The notes: generated by a model from the sequence alone, not told the origin. 64,000 bases of DNA from Haloactinopolyspora alba (GCF_003014555.1 NZ_PYGE01000016.1:1-64000), one strand, 5' to 3'. Shown: positions 53,741-62,754, counted from the first letter of the stretch. A program made the numbers and translations.

Positions 53741-55309
53741 ATGGACGACGTGAACCGGCCGCCCAACATCGTGTTGGTCGTCTCGGATCAGCAACGGGCC
53801 GACCTCGTCGGGGCGTTCGGCGAGATTCCGGTGCGCACGCCGACGCTGGACCGGCTCTGCAGCGAGGGAACGGCCTTCCGCCGCGCCTACACCGCCACGC
53901 CGGTCTGCACCCCGACCCGGGCGACGCTGCTCAGCGGCCAGTACCCGAGCCGCCACGGGGCGTGGAACATCGGCACCGACGTGCCGGAGGACACCTTGTC
54001 GTTGCCTGCCATGCTCACCGAGCAGGCCGGATACCGGACCGCGATCTTCGGCAAGAGCCACTTCAAGAGCGTGCTGCGGCCAGGCAGCCCGGAAGCGCTG
54101 CCCTGCTCACGCGACTGGGACGCGTACGAGAACTGGAGCGGCCCCTGGTACGGATTCCAGCACGCCAGGCTCTCGAACGGGCACGTGGACGAGCCGCACG
54201 CGTACTCCATGCACTACGGGGCATGGCTGCGTGAGAAGGGCATCCCGCCGGCGCCTCCGTACTTCCTGCCGGACCCGGCCAGCACCGTCACCCCGAACAA
54301 GGATCCCGGTGAACGCGTCGGGCGCTGGGAGCTGCCGGAGGAGTACCACAGCAGCCGCTGGATCGCCGACGAGGCGATCTCGTTCCTGCGTGACCACGTG
54401 GCCGACAACGGCTCGCAGCCGTTCTACATGGTCGTGAACTTCCAGGACCCGCACATGCCGTTTCGTGCGCCCGACCCCTGGCATGCCATGCACGACGACG
54501 TCGACCTGCCGGAACCGGTGCGGCGCCAGGACGAGTGGCAGGACAAACCCAGCTTCTACCGGGCCACCATCGAGGGCCGCCAGGACGACCTCGGCCTGCA
54601 GGAGAACCCGCAGGTGGGGATCCCCTGCCAGCAGGCGCAGTACGTCGGCCACGAGGGGCGTACCGCCGAGGAGGAGCAGATGTGGCGCACCTACCTGGGC
54701 ATGCAGAGCCTGCTCGATCACCATCTCGGCCGCATCTGCGACACCCTCGACGAGCTCGAGCTCACCGGCGACACGCTGATCGTCTACACGTCCGATCACG
54801 GGGACTACATGGGTGACCACTGGCTGTGGTCGAAGGGGCCGAGCCACTACGACGGCGCCGTCCGGGTGCCGATGATCGTGCGCTGGCCCGGGCGCGTACC
54901 GGCCGGCGTGCACAGCGACGCGCTGCAGAGCCTCGTCGACGTTCCGGTGACGTTCTCCAGCGTCGCCGGGGTCGGACCGGACCCGCGGATGCAGGGTGTC
55001 GACCAGTCGAGCTGCTGGGCCGAGCCGTCCGAGCCGGCCCGCGACGGCGTGTTGATCGAGCACCGTGCCGAGCAGGGCCTGTACGTCAACAGCTGGGTGA
55101 CCGGCCGGTTCCGGCTGAGCGTGCACTCGTACACCACCGAGGGACGGGACGAGGTCGAGCTGTACGACTTCGCCGACGACCCGGACGAGTTCGTGAACCT
55201 GGCCGCCGACGGCGGCTCCCCCGAACTCGCGGAGAAGCTGACGCTGGAGATGGTCCGGTACCGCATGGGCCGTGACCGTGGGTGGCAGCCACGGCAGGCG
55301 TTCTCGTGA
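53741..55309 (+). CDS. sulfatase (type I, formylglycine-dependent)
   Basis: A 522-aa alkaline-phosphatase-superfamily sulfatase. Metal ligands near residue 15 (VVSDQQRADL), the formylglycine motif at Cys56 (VCTPTRATLLSGQYPSRHG) and the late DHGDYMGDH near residue 350 are intact. Cys rather than Ser in the motif means aerobic maturation by formylglycine-generating enzyme, which is not encoded here. There is no signal peptide, so it acts in the cytoplasm on imported sulfated sugars. Start is ATG 53741 with GGAG 7 nt upstream. It heads a plus-strand operon with an alpha-galactosidase and acid-sugar enzymes; a galactose sulfate ester is the likely substrate. Confidence 0.92.
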   Translation: MDDVNRPPNIVLVVSDQQRADLVGAFGEIPVRTPTLDRLCSEGTAFRRAYTATPVCTPTRATLLSGQYPSRHGAWNIGTDVPEDTLSLPAMLTEQAGYRTAIFGKSHFKSVLRPGSPEALPCSRDWDAYENWSGPWYGFQHARLSNGHVDEPHAYSMHYGAWLREKGIPPAPPYFLPDPASTVTPNKDPGERVGRWELPEEYHSSRWIADEAISFLRDHVADNGSQPFYMVVNFQDPHMPFRAPDPWHAMHDDVDLPEPVRRQDEWQDKPSFYRATIEGRQDDLGLQENPQVGIPCQQAQYVGHEGRTAEEEQMWRTYLGMQSLLDHHLGRICDTLDELELTGDTLIVYTSDHGDYMGDHWLWSKGPSHYDGAVRVPMIVRWPGRVPAGVHSDALQSLVDVPVTFSSVAGVGPDPRMQGVDQSSCWAEPSEPARDGVLIEHRAEQGLYVNSWVTGRFRLSVHSYTTEGRDEVELYDFADDPDEFVNLAADGGSPELAEKLTLEMVRYRMGRDRGWQPRQAFS

Positions 55310-55337
55310 GCACGTGCCGAGCCGGAGGAGAGCAACC

Positions 55338-56780
55338 GTGACAGGATTCGAGCCCATCGACGACGCGGCGCCGCTGCCGGTCGACCCCGTCCAGGGGCGG
55401 GTCTACGAGTTCGGGTGGCAGTCGTGGTCACCGAGCACCGTGTACCCGGTCACGGCCGGGCACGGATACCGGCCGACCGACGACGTGTTCCTGACGCCCT
55501 ACTACCGCCGTGAGAAGCCGCCCTCGACGACGAGCTTCCAGGGTGAAGGGCTGCTGGCCGTCGAGCCGGCACCTGGCGAGCCGGTCCACGTCGTCGCCCT
55601 GGACGACGGCCGCGTCGAGGTCCCGACCATCCGGGCCGCGTATCGCGACGGTGCCGTGCGCATCGTCGTCGACGGCGCGGTCGAGCACACCGTCGACGAC
55701 GGGCCGGGCGGACTGTACGGGGCGCTGGCGCGCTTCGCCGACCGCTACACCGCGTCGGTCGGCCGGCCGACGATCCGTTCGGCGCCGCCGGTGTGGGCGA
55801 GCTGGTACCAGTACTTCACCGAATTCACCGAGGACGACCTGGTCCGCAACCTCGACCTGATGGACCGCCTGGAGCTGCCGGTCGGTGTCGTCCGTCTCGA
55901 CGACGCCTTCCAGGCCGGCATCGGCGACTGGCTGGAGCCGTCGGAGGGGTTCACCTCGGTGGAGGGCATGATCGGCCGGGTCCTCGACCGCGGGCGCCGC
56001 GCCGGCATCTGGACCGCGCCGCTGCTGGTCGGGGCGCACAGCCGGACGTTCGCCGAGCACCCGGACTGGCTGGTCCGCGACTCCGCGGGTCAGCCGATCC
56101 TGGCGATGCACAACTGGGACCAGGACTGCTACGTGCTCGACCCGACGCACCCGGGAGCGGCGGAGTACCTGCGCGAGGTGTTCACCACCTACGCCGGATA
56201 CGGCGCGACGTACTTCATGGTCGACTTCATGTACGCGGGCGCCGTCGAGGGCGTGCGCCACGACGACGTCGCCGCGCTCACCGCCTACCGCGGTGCGCTC
56301 GAGCTGATCCGCGAGTCCATCGGCCCGGACGCACTGCTGCAAGGGTGCGGTGCGCCGATGTTCCCGTCGATCGGGCTGGTCGACACGATGCGGGTGGGCA
56401 CCGACGTGGCGCCGCACTGGGACGCGGCCGGGGAGTTCTCCCGCCCGGCGACCCAGGCGGCCGTCGTCTCGACGGTCGGGCGCGGATTCACCCAGGGACG
56501 GTTCTGGGTGAACGACCCGGACTGCCTGGTGGCGCGCCCGCAGATCGAGCGGCGCGAGGTCTGGGCCGACGTCGTCGAGCGCTACGGCGCGGTCCGCATC
56601 AGCAGCGACGGACTGGACCAGCTCGACGACTGGGGCCTCGAGACCACCCGGCGGCTCCTCGAACCCGCCCGGACCGAGCCGTTCGAGCCGGCGCGCGTGC
56701 CGATCGATCCGAGTCTGCACGGATCCGGGCCCACGACCGCCGCCGCGACGCAGGAGGCAACGGATGACGCCGACGGATGA
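55338..56780 (+). CDS. GH36-type alpha-galactosidase-like glycoside hydrolase
   Basis: A 480-aa retaining glycosidase. GWQSW near residue 31 is typical of clan GH-D members. The (beta/alpha)8 barrel has the nucleophile Asp at about 296 (YFMVDFMYAG) and the acid/base Asp at about 356 (MRVGTDVAPHW), with QGCGAPMFPSIG between. It lacks a signal peptide and has a shortened N-terminal beta domain compared with typical GH36 enzymes of about 700 aa. Start is GTG 55338 with GGAGGAG 7 nt upstream; it overlaps the dehydratase gene by 17 nt. It should release galactose (or a galactose-like sugar) from imported oligosaccharides after desulfation. Confidence 0.88.
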   Translation: MTGFEPIDDAAPLPVDPVQGRVYEFGWQSWSPSTVYPVTAGHGYRPTDDVFLTPYYRREKPPSTTSFQGEGLLAVEPAPGEPVHVVALDDGRVEVPTIRAAYRDGAVRIVVDGAVEHTVDDGPGGLYGALARFADRYTASVGRPTIRSAPPVWASWYQYFTEFTEDDLVRNLDLMDRLELPVGVVRLDDAFQAGIGDWLEPSEGFTSVEGMIGRVLDRGRRAGIWTAPLLVGAHSRTFAEHPDWLVRDSAGQPILAMHNWDQDCYVLDPTHPGAAEYLREVFTTYAGYGATYFMVDFMYAGAVEGVRHDDVAALTAYRGALELIRESIGPDALLQGCGAPMFPSIGLVDTMRVGTDVAPHWDAAGEFSRPATQAAVVSTVGRGFTQGRFWVNDPDCLVARPQIERREVWADVVERYGAVRISSDGLDQLDDWGLETTRRLLEPARTEPFEPARVPIDPSLHGSGPTTAAATQEATDDADG

Positions 56781-58506
56781 TGGCGCGACCGGGGCGGCGC
56801 TGCGCAGCAGCGCGTGGTTCGCCGACCGGGGCAAGAACGGCTTCATCGCCCGGTCGCACCTGCGCGCGGCCGGGCTGACCGACGAGGCGTTCGACGGCCG
56901 CCCGGCGGTCGCGATCGTCAACAGCTGGTCCGACCTGACACCGTGCCATTCGCACATGCGCGGCCTGGCCGAGGCGGTGCGCCGCGGGGTGCTCGCCGCC
57001 GGCGGTGTCCCGTTCGAGGTGCCCACGATGTCGCTGGGTGAGCCGTTCATGCGGCCGACGACGATGCTGTACCGGAACCTGATGAGCATGGACGTCGAGG
57101 AGACGCTGCGAGCCAACCCCGTCGACGCGGCGGTCCTGCTCGGCGGGTGCGACAAGACCACGCCGGCGCAGCTCATGGGCGCCTGCAGCGTGGACGTGCC
57201 CACCCTCGTCGTCACCGGCGGGCCGATGGTCTCCGGCTCGTTCCGGGGCCGCACCATCGGCAGCGGGACCGACCTGTGGCGGTTCAGCGAGGACGTCCGC
57301 GCGGGCCGGATGAGCGAGGCGGAGTTCGCCGAGGCGGAGAGCTGCATCCACCGCAGCGCAGGGCACTGCATGACCATGGGCACGGCGTCGACCATGGCGT
57401 GCCTGACCGAGGCGCTGGGCATGCAACTGTCCGGCGGCGCCGCCGTCGGCGCGGTCGACTCCGGCCGGGCGCGGGTCGCCGAGCGGTCCGGCCGGCGCGC
57501 GGTCGAGATGGCAGCCGCCGGGCCGTCGCCGTCGACCATCCTGACCAGGCAGGCGTTCGAGAACGCGATCCGGGTCAACGCCGCCGTCGGAGGGTCCACG
57601 AACGCGGTGCTGCACCTGCTGGCGGTGGCCGGACGGGTGGGCGTCCGGCTCGACCTGGACGACGTGGACCGGCTGGCCCGGGACACCCCGCTGCTCGTCG
57701 ACCTGAAACCGAGCGGGCGGTTCCTGATGTCGGAGTTCGCCGACGCCGGCGGCCTGCCCGCGGTACTGCGCGAGCTGTGGCCGATGCTGCACACGGATGC
57801 GCTGACGGTGGACGGGACGACCGTGGGCGAGAACGTGCGCCATGCCGGCCGGTACCTGCCCGAGGTGATCCGCGGCCGCGACGACCCCGTGCTGCCCCCG
57901 GACAGCGGGACCGCCGTGCTGCGTGGCAGCCTCTGCCCCCGCGGGGCCGTGATCAAACAGTCGGCCGCCAGCCCGGCGCTGATGCGGCACCGCGGACGTG
58001 CCGTCGTCTTCGACGACGTCGAGACGTACCAGAAAGCAGCCGAGGACCCCGCTCTCGACGTCACGGCCGACTCGGTGCTGGTGGTGCGCAACGCCGGCCC
58101 GCGCGGTTACCCCGGCATGCCCGAGATCGGGAACCTGCCGATCCCCGTCCGCCTGCTCGAGGAGGGAGTCACCGACATGGTGCGCATCTCCGACGCCCGG
58201 ATGAGCGGGACGTCCTACGGCACGGTCGTCCTGCACGTCGCCCCCGAGTCGGCCGTCGGCGGGCCGCTGGCGCTCGTGCGCGACGGCGACCCGGTGGTGC
58301 TCGACGTGCCGGCCAGGAGGCTCGACCTGGACGTCGACGACGCCGAGCTCGAACACCGACGACGGGAATGGTCGCCGCCGACGCCCCGGCACGACCGGGG
58401 GTACAGCCGGATGCACGTGGAGCACGTCCTCCAGGCCGACCAGGGGGCCGACCTGGACTTCCTGGTCGGAGCCAGCGGCCACGACGTCCCGAGGACGCCG
58501 TTCTGA
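56764..58506 (+). CDS. IlvD/Edd-family sugar-acid dehydratase (second copy)
   Basis: A 580-aa dehydratase paralogous to the gene at 24255. Iron-sulfur motifs are GGCDKTTPAQLMG near residue 125 and GHCMTMGTASTMACLTEALG near residue 200; KQSAASPALMRHRGRAVVF and RMSGTSYGTVVLHV mark the C-terminal domain. Start is ATG 56764 with GGAGG 9 nt upstream; its stop shares one base with the next start. In a galactose-oxidising route it would convert galactonate to 2-keto-3-deoxygalactonate. The exact sugar acid is inferred from neighbours. Confidence 0.9.
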   Translation: MTPTDDGATGAALRSSAWFADRGKNGFIARSHLRAAGLTDEAFDGRPAVAIVNSWSDLTPCHSHMRGLAEAVRRGVLAAGGVPFEVPTMSLGEPFMRPTTMLYRNLMSMDVEETLRANPVDAAVLLGGCDKTTPAQLMGACSVDVPTLVVTGGPMVSGSFRGRTIGSGTDLWRFSEDVRAGRMSEAEFAEAESCIHRSAGHCMTMGTASTMACLTEALGMQLSGGAAVGAVDSGRARVAERSGRRAVEMAAAGPSPSTILTRQAFENAIRVNAAVGGSTNAVLHLLAVAGRVGVRLDLDDVDRLARDTPLLVDLKPSGRFLMSEFADAGGLPAVLRELWPMLHTDALTVDGTTVGENVRHAGRYLPEVIRGRDDPVLPPDSGTAVLRGSLCPRGAVIKQSAASPALMRHRGRAVVFDDVETYQKAAEDPALDVTADSVLVVRNAGPRGYPGMPEIGNLPIPVRLLEEGVTDMVRISDARMSGTSYGTVVLHVAPESAVGGPLALVRDGDPVVLDVPARRLDLDVDDAELEHRRREWSPPTPRHDRGYSRMHVEHVLQADQGADLDFLVGASGHDVPRTPF

Positions 58507-59471
58507 TGGGGGCGCACGCGGACACTCGGTCCGATGGCCGCGCCGGCGTCCGTGCTCCCGCGCCGGCCGGTGTCTGCCCGGTGCTGCTGACCCCGTTCCG
58601 GCCGGACGGCGAGGTCGACGAGGACGGGTTCGTCCGCGTCGTCGACCACCTGCTGGCCGTGGGCGCGCGGTCGGTGATGTTCCCCGGCTTCGCCTCGGAG
58701 GTGCTCGCGCTCTCCGACGACGAGCGCGAGCACCTGTCGATGGTGCTGCTGGAGCGCACCGCCCGGCGCGAGGACGTCACCGCCGTCGTCTCGGTGCCCG
58801 ACTACGCCACACACCACGCCGTCCGGCGAGCGGCGCGGCTCGTGGAGGCGGGAGCCGACGCCATCAACGTGTTGCCACCGCACCAGCTGGCGCCACCCGT
58901 CGAGTCGGTGCTCGCACATCTGGAGCAGCTGCTCACGGCGGTGCACCCGGTGCCGGTCGTGCTGCAGCACGCGCCGCTGCAGACCGGGACGGCGCTGACC
59001 GTGCCGACCATCCGGGCGCTGGCCGAACGCCACCGTAACCTCGCCGCCGTCAAGGTGGAGTCGCAGCCGCCCGGCCGGACGATCTCGGCGTTGCTCGACT
59101 CGGAGACGCCGATCCCGTCGATCATCGGGCACGCCGGCCAGCAGCTGCCGGACGCGCTGGACCGCGGCGCGATCGGCGTGCAGCCGGGCTGCTCGTTCAC
59201 CGAGCTGTACCTGCGGGTGTGGCACCAGTGGGAGGCCGGCGAACCAGCAGCGGCACGTCGCCTGCACACCCGGATGCTTCCGTACCTGTCCTCGTGGATG
59301 CAGGATGTCAACGTGATCGTCGGGGCGGAGAAGATCGTCGCGATGCGGCGCGGGCTCATCGGCAGCGACCACTGCCGTGCGCCCGTGCGCGAGTTGGACG
59401 ATGGTGAGCGGGCGTCGGTGGATGCGTTTCTGGACGAGTTCGGCGCCGAGTTGCCGGAGGTGGGGCCGTGA
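58506..59471 (+). CDS. dihydrodipicolinate-synthase-family aldolase
   Basis: A 321-aa class I aldolase of the DapA/N-acetylneuraminate-lyase family. The barrel starts at VCPVLLTPFRPDGEVDEDGF near residue 24, and the Schiff-base lysine lies in LAAVKVESQPPG near residue 185. After a dehydratase of the Edd type, such proteins usually cleave 2-keto-3-deoxy sugar acids to pyruvate and an aldehyde. True DapA is unlikely because no lysine-pathway gene is near. ATG 58506 overlaps the dehydratase stop by one base, and the 3' end overlaps the SDR gene by 4 nt. Confidence 0.87.
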   Translation: MGAHADTRSDGRAGVRAPAPAGVCPVLLTPFRPDGEVDEDGFVRVVDHLLAVGARSVMFPGFASEVLALSDDEREHLSMVLLERTARREDVTAVVSVPDYATHHAVRRAARLVEAGADAINVLPPHQLAPPVESVLAHLEQLLTAVHPVPVVLQHAPLQTGTALTVPTIRALAERHRNLAAVKVESQPPGRTISALLDSETPIPSIIGHAGQQLPDALDRGAIGVQPGCSFTELYLRVWHQWEAGEPAAARRLHTRMLPYLSSWMQDVNVIVGAEKIVAMRRGLIGSDHCRAPVRELDDGERASVDAFLDEFGAELPEVGP

Positions 59472-60250
59472 GCGCCGGCGGGACGCCGGGCCGGCTGGCC
59501 GGCGAGGTCATGGTCGTCACCGGCGGCGCACGCGGCATCGGACGGGCGATCGCCGAGGTCGCGCTGCGTGAGGGGGCACGAGTGATCGCCGCCGACGTCG
59601 ACGGGGAGTCCGGCGCCCAGCTGATGGCCGACATGGGTGACGACGCCCGCCTGTGGTTCCGCCAGGTGGACATCACCGACGCGGACGCGGTGGCGGCCCT
59701 GGTCAGTGAGATCGAGACCGCGTACGGGGCGGTGACGGTGCTGGTGAACAACGCCGGGCGGAACGTCTACGCGGACCCGGTGGCGATGACCGAACGCGAG
59801 TGGGACGACGTGTTCGCCGTCGACCTCAAGGCGCCGTGGATCTGCACCAAGCACGTGCTGCCCGGCATGATCACGTCCGGGCGGGGGAGCATCGTGAACA
59901 TCGCGTCGCTGCACGCGACGCTGACCATCGGCGGCATGTTCCCGTACGCCGCGGCCAAGTCGGGGCTGCTGGGCTTCACTCGCAGCCTCGCGCTCGAGGT
60001 CGGCCGGCACGGCGTCCGCGTCAACGCGGTCAGCCCGGGGTACGTCCGCACCGCGCTGGTCGACGAGTACTTCGCGCAGCATCCGGAGCCGGACGCCGAA
60101 GCGCTCGAGACCGACAAACAGCCGCTCGGGCGCTTCGGCGAGCCGGCCGAGATCGCCGAGGTCGTGTGCTTCCTCGCCTCGCCGGCCGCGTCGTACGTCA
60201 CCGGCGCCGACTGGGCCGTGGACGGGGGACTGGGCTCACGGTTCGCCTGA
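59468..60250 (+). CDS. short-chain dehydrogenase/reductase (SDR)
   Basis: A 260-aa classical SDR. The cofactor motif is TGGARGIG (about residues 18-25), NNAG lies near residue 97, and the active site YAAAK near residue 160 with an upstream Ser (IASLHA region). An Asp at the end of beta-2 (AADVDG) favours NAD over NADP. Start is GTG 59468 in a GTGA overlap. In this operon a galactose dehydrogenase role (sugar to lactone) fits best. It overlaps the convergent DUF6194 gene by 15 bp. Confidence 0.9.
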   Translation: MSAGGTPGRLAGEVMVVTGGARGIGRAIAEVALREGARVIAADVDGESGAQLMADMGDDARLWFRQVDITDADAVAALVSEIETAYGAVTVLVNNAGRNVYADPVAMTEREWDDVFAVDLKAPWICTKHVLPGMITSGRGSIVNIASLHATLTIGGMFPYAAAKSGLLGFTRSLALEVGRHGVRVNAVSPGYVRTALVDEYFAQHPEPDAEALETDKQPLGRFGEPAEIAEVVCFLASPAASYVTGADWAVDGGLGSRFA

Positions 60251-60748
60251 CCTTGCGCTACGGCGTTCGTAGCGCGCCCGCGCCAGCTCGTGCGCCTTGA
60301 GCAGCAGCTCGCGTGTCGCCGCACCCGTCCGCTCTCCGGGGTTCACCACCGCGAGCCAGCCGAGGCTGCCGTAGACGGGGTGTGCGATGACGGTGTCGTC
60401 GGCGTCGGTGTCGGCGTCGGCGTCGGTGCCCGTGCCGGGGCCGGTCGCCGTGCTCGCGGCCGGTGCGCGTGGGTCGTGGCCGGTCCAGTGCACGAAGGAA
60501 TCCTTGCCGGCGGCGACGTTCACCCGGAACGCGTCCGGACGGTCGAGGCGTGACGCCTCGTCGTCCGGGTAGTTCTTCGTCACGATCGTCGCGAACGGCT
60601 GCGTCGTCGTCGGCATGACGCCGTCCGGAGCGTAGTAGAAGAACACATCGCCCCAGGCGATCTCCGGCGTGCCGTCACCGGGTCCCGGCCGGACGGTCAG
60701 GACTCCGTCGAGGTCGTCCACCAGCGCGGTGATCTCGTCGATCTTCAT
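60236..60748 (-). CDS. DUF6194 family protein
   Basis: A 170-aa protein with the features I associate with DUF6194: a short helical start, WGDVFFYYAPDG near residue 35, and PFATIVTKNYPDDEASRLDR near residue 55 followed by FRVNVAAG. Residues about 105-120 are a low-complexity Asp/Ala/Thr stretch encoded by GTCGGC-type triplet repeats, probably a slippage product. Function unknown; the fold resembles YjbR/MmcQ-like proteins. Start is ATG 60748. Divergent from the tandem MerR gene. Confidence 0.75.
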   Translation of the reverse strand: MKIDEITALVDDLDGVLTVRPGPGDGTPEIAWGDVFFYYAPDGVMPTTTQPFATIVTKNYPDDEASRLDRPDAFRVNVAAGKDSFVHWTGHDPRAPAASTATGPGTGTDADADTDADDTVIAHPVYGSLGWLAVVNPGERTGAATRELLLKAHELARARYERRSARSGEP

Positions 60749-60810
60749 GGCTTCCAGCGTTCCATTAAAGTGCTCGTGGAGACTTTTGCCTCTGCATCCC
60801 AGGAGAACGG

Positions 60811-61548
60811 TTGCCAACCCTCGACTCGTGGCACCTGCGTACCGCGGACGTGGCGGAGCGGTCCGGCTACTCGGTGCAGCAGGTGCGCAACCTCGAACGC
60901 GACGGCGTGCTGCCGCGCGCGACGCGCACCGCTTCGGGGTATCGCGTCTACACCGAGGTCCATCTACGTTCCGCGCTGGCCTACCGCGCCCTCGCGGCCG
61001 GGACCGGCCCGGTCGAGGCGAAGCGGATCGTCCGTGCTGCGCACGAGCGTCCTGCGGCGGAACTGCTGGCCATGCTCGACGCAGTGCACGCCCGGCTGGA
61101 CCGGGAACGCGCGGAGCTGAAGGCGGCTGAGGAGGCGGTCGAAGTGATCTCCGCCGAACCGATCGGCGACGTGCGCCCGGGCGATGCGATGAGCGTGTCC
61201 GAACTCGCCGGGGCGCTCGGTGTGCGCCCGTCGACGCTGCGGCACTGGGACGCAGAGCGGCTCGTGGTGCCGGACCGCCTCACCGGCCGCGGAACGCGGC
61301 GGTACTCGCCGGCCCAGGTGCGTGACGCCCGGATCGTCCACCAGCTACGCAGCGCCGGATACCGCGTCGATACGCTGCGCGCCCTGATGGCCGATCTTCC
61401 GCGCGGGCGCCGCTCGGAGGAGCTCGCCGCCGCGCTGGCCGCCCGGGACGCCAGCATCGCGGCGCGCTCCCGCGCCCTCCTTGAGGCCGCCGGCGCTCTC
61501 GCCGTGATCATCAACGATCCTCGGTACCATGACCTGGAGTATCGTTGA
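60811..61548 (+). CDS. transcriptional regulator with two MerR-type DNA-binding domains
   Basis: A 245-aa protein. Residues about 8-75 are one MerR winged-helix domain (RTADVAERSGYSVQQVRNLE ... GYRVYTEVHLRSAL). After a helical linker, residues about 127-190 form a second (MSVSELAGALGVRPSTLRHW ... GTRRYSPAQVRDARIV). The C-terminal tail is helical, and no metal-binding cysteines are present. Typical MerR proteins have one such domain and dimerise, so a single chain here could act as a pseudo-dimer. Start is TTG 60811 after GGAGAACGG. It is divergent from the DUF6194 gene with 62 bp between, so it may regulate that gene. Confidence 0.85.
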   Translation: MPTLDSWHLRTADVAERSGYSVQQVRNLERDGVLPRATRTASGYRVYTEVHLRSALAYRALAAGTGPVEAKRIVRAAHERPAAELLAMLDAVHARLDRERAELKAAEEAVEVISAEPIGDVRPGDAMSVSELAGALGVRPSTLRHWDAERLVVPDRLTGRGTRRYSPAQVRDARIVHQLRSAGYRVDTLRALMADLPRGRRSEELAAALAARDASIAARSRALLEAAGALAVIINDPRYHDLEYR

Positions 61549-61661
61549 CGATCACCAGAGGGGACGAGCCGACGGCTTTCCGAACACCTGCCGCCACACG
61601 CAGCCGTGGTGGCTATGCTGTCGCTTCAGCGTCTCGGGAGCTGCGGAGGAACGGAACAGCA

Positions 61662-62693
61662 ATGAAGATCGTCTTACATATCGGCATGCCCAAGGCCGGC
61701 TCCACGGCCCTTCAAGAAGGGCTGAGGAGCCTCCGCGACCCGCTGGCGGAAGCCGGAGTGCTCTATCCGAAGAGCCCCGTGATCCGTAACAAGCAAGCAC
61801 TGCTGGTCTCCGGCCTGACGTCGCACGGGCGGTTGCCCCGCCATTTGCGCCACAAGTACAACGATGACAGCGAGAAGATCGAGCAGGACGCGCAGACCTG
61901 GCTCCAACAGTTGCGCGAGCGGATCACGAACTCCAGTCTCGACACGGTGGTCCTCTCGGACGAGTCACTGTTCCGCATCAACAGCGAGAGCGCGCTCACG
62001 ACGTTGGCCGAACGGCTACGGCCGCTGGCCGACACGATCGATGTCGTCGTCTATGTCCGTCAGCCGTCCGACTACTACCTGTCGATGGCGCAACAGACGC
62101 TGAAGGCGTCACACGAGATTCGGTCGGTAGAGCCGATCAATTACCGGGCCACGCTGGAAGGCTACGCCAAGCACGTTGCCGACACGCTTCACGTGCTGCC
62201 GTACGACCGCCGGAACTGGCCGAACGGTGACATTCTGCGGCACTTCTTCGAGAAGTTCCTGCCGAACGTAGACGTGTCACTCGACGACGTGCCGAAGCAA
62301 CCGAACACCTCACTGAGCGCCGAGGCCATGTCGGTGGTGGCCGAGTACCGCAGGTTGTTCTGGTCGGACGCCAACCAGCGGTTCACGCCGGACACGGGGC
62401 GCCTCATCCGGGCCCTGAACGCTGCCGACGCGGAGGTGGACGGCTCGCGGCGCCCGCGTCTGCACGAGTCGGTCCGTCAGGCGGTCGACAACGCGTCCAC
62501 CGAACTGCTGTGGCTACGCGACATGCACGGCGTCGTGTTCGACGAGCTGGGCGACTACGAAGGTGTGGGCGAGTCGGTCGAACTCCCGCCGCGCCCCGAG
62601 CGGGTCGAAGACATCTGCCAGGTCGACACCGAGCGCAAAACGGCCCTCGTCTATCGCGCCCTGCGCGAACTGGCCGAACCACCCGCGAAGTGA
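61662..62693 (+). CDS. sulfotransferase-family protein
   Basis: A 343-aa P-loop protein. The PAPS-binding loop IGMPKAGSTALQEGL lies at residues 6-20, and a second region (VVYVRQPSDYYLSMAQQTLK, near residue 130) carries the Arg-x-Pro and downstream Ser expected to contact the 3'-phosphate. It resembles distant bacterial carbohydrate sulfotransferases. No signal or membrane segment, so it acts in the cytoplasm on a sugar or lipid precursor. Start is ATG 61662, with GGAGGAACGG 11 nt upstream. The following genes, convergent to it, are methyltransferases. The acceptor is unknown. Confidence 0.82.
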   Translation: MKIVLHIGMPKAGSTALQEGLRSLRDPLAEAGVLYPKSPVIRNKQALLVSGLTSHGRLPRHLRHKYNDDSEKIEQDAQTWLQQLRERITNSSLDTVVLSDESLFRINSESALTTLAERLRPLADTIDVVVYVRQPSDYYLSMAQQTLKASHEIRSVEPINYRATLEGYAKHVADTLHVLPYDRRNWPNGDILRHFFEKFLPNVDVSLDDVPKQPNTSLSAEAMSVVAEYRRLFWSDANQRFTPDTGRLIRALNAADAEVDGSRRPRLHESVRQAVDNASTELLWLRDMHGVVFDELGDYEGVGESVELPPRPERVEDICQVDTERKTALVYRALRELAEPPAK

Positions 62694-62701
62694 GTGGCGC
62701 C

Positions 62702-62749
62702 GCCGGGGTTTCGCCCGTCGCCACGACGCGCAACGGGCGAAGCCCCGGC
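62702..62749. terminator. bidirectional hairpin terminator
   Basis: A 17-bp inverted repeat (62702-62718 with 62733-62749; 14-nt loop) with a single G-T mismatch, rich in GCCGGGG and CGCCCGT, fills the 61-bp gap between the convergent sulfotransferase (ends 62693) and FkbM (ends 62755) genes. Confidence 0.85.
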
Positions 62750-62754
62750 GCCGT

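Noticed and set aside
55428-58482. Long antisense frames of 887 and 627 codons opposite the GH36 and dehydratase genes
   Set aside because: They lack starts with ribosome sites and show Ser/Arg- or His/Arg-rich translations, while the plus-strand genes carry intact catalytic motifs.
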